Assembly: GCA_033557685.1 (NCBI GenBank)
Contig: JAWQRN010000634.1
Span: 1 to 27,594, forward strand
DNA length: 27,594 bases
From: Sperchopsis tessellata
Taxonomy: Eukaryota; Arthropoda; Insecta; Coleoptera; Hydrophilidae
Direction of reading: 5' to 3'
In this document: piece after piece, positions 26,891-27,594 of the stretch
Numbering within the stretch: position 1 is the first letter of the stretch
Layout of the letters: every line of letters starts with the position of its first letter
The notes under the pieces: generated by a model
The model's input: only the letters and a program-made list of their open reading frames with translations
Database searches by the model: none
What the model was told of the DNA's origin: nothing
Translations under genes and position numbers: made by a program

Positions 26891-27594
26891 ACACAACTAT
26901 ATCTAACCAACAAAGATAGATAATTTTTTAGATAATGGTAGGGTCCATTGTTGATATCTGGGCATCACACGAGAGAGATAGTAGGTGTACAGCATTGGTT
27001 GTTTTAACAGTGTGAGGAATAAGTATTACACTTAAACAACATAAGTAACTCATAGCATTTGTTTGCCTTTAATACGTTTTAATTTAAAGGGTCATTTTAT
27101 TGCATAGTAATATGAAAGTAATATGAAAAGTATTTGCTATTTATGTATGTTATATCTTATGAACTTAATTTACTACGTTAAATTATATGTCATGGATATT
27201 CTAACTTTTTTCTTCGAATATTCTGTATTACTTCAAATTCCTTCCCCATGAGAATTAAGACCTCAACATCGCTTTTTATCTGCCCATGAAATTTTCAATA
27301 TTCATTATTTCATCTCAAAAGTCTTGTATTTTCTTATGACCCTCTGATTCAATGTTCACACTTCCTTTAACCTTCAACATACATGCTAAACATCGGTCCA
27401 CTCAGGTTATGTTGACTGTAAAATCTGGGCGTACTCTGCTCGAGCGCAGTTCTTCTAGTAGCCAAATTGTGGCTGCACTGATGTCAGTGATTAGTTTCAC
27501 TTGCACGTTTCAATTAAGTACTTCGTTCGTTCAACGATCGATTACAACTATTTCTGAAACAATTGTTATTTCTTAATTCTTATCTATATATATA
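26891..27594. other. Intronic or intergenic DNA to the window end, no gene recognised
   Basis: The part at about 27340-27560 is richer in GC and open in several frames. One minus-strand frame (FHGQIKSDVEVLILMGKEFE, about 27225-27290) has a protein-like look, but no domain is recognised and no splice context supports it. Confidence 0.35.

Noticed and set aside
27352..27576. Plus-strand 74-codon Ser/Thr-rich frame at the window end
   Set aside because: There are no domains or splice context. A minus-strand reading of the same DNA looks equally plausible, so neither is supported.
24589..27594. ASCC3 Walker A exon upstream of exon 24190-24588
   Set aside because: I searched the minus strand for coding of a GAPTGSGKT-type segment next to a donor site and found none, so it must lie beyond the window.

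Overview
This is a eukaryotic, AT-rich, repeat-dense window. Intron sizes (57 bp next to 9.1 kb), GT-AG splicing and the mix of Jockey-like LINEs, Gypsy LTR elements and mariner-like DNA transposons suggest an arthropod, most likely an insect. I cannot fix the order. There is no operon structure, no bacterial signal and no RNA gene that I can recognise.

The one clear host gene is on the minus strand: the last three exons of ASCC3, the Ski2/Brr2-type helicase of the activating signal cointegrator complex (exons 24190-24588, 23664-24132 and 13013-14523). The three exons join in frame to 792 codons plus a stop. They cover the second helicase cassette from just after the Walker A motif through the C-terminal Sec63-like module. 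The Walker A exon is not in the window, so 24589-27594 is probably ASCC3 intron as well.

Left of ASCC3 (1-12780) is mostly interspersed repeat. From left to right it holds three copies of one repeat family (1-275, 3831-3915, 6461-6610), a TA-flanked MITE (823-1454), a 331-bp snap-back inverted repeat (5182-5512), a CR1/Jockey-type LINE on the minus strand (7130-8480), a small RT scrap (9160-9275), a Jockey-clade LINE on the plus strand (9560-11106), an unidentified 165-codon minus-strand frame that ends inside the Jockey tail (11096-11590), and a Gypsy 3' end with its LTR (12391-12780). Two short candidate terminal exons of unknown plus-strand genes are at 2523-2567 and 4210-4350.

The 9.1-kb ASCC3 intron (14524-23663) is a nest of dead mobile elements. 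It contains a Gypsy element on the minus strand (LTR 15181-15545, pol to about 17330), a LINE RT (17521-18540), a Jockey-type LINE that kept ORF1 and the last ~70 codons of ORF2 but lost the endonuclease and RT (18585-20300), another LINE scrap (20610-20885), a decayed coding block (21186-21480) and a mariner-like transposase tail (22880-23275). Upstream of exon 24190-24588 lie an AC/AT microsatellite, a LINE RT whose catalytic YADD reads YADG, and a 126-bp tandem duplication.

The most interesting item is in the Gypsy element. Directly after the integrase C-terminus, where an env gene could sit, is a TARG1/OARD1-type macrodomain (15861-16216). It keeps the residues that align with the catalytic Lys and Asp of ADP-ribosyl-acylhydrolases and is broken by one in-frame TGA. 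This suggests the family carried an ADP-ribose-processing enzyme on its polyprotein.
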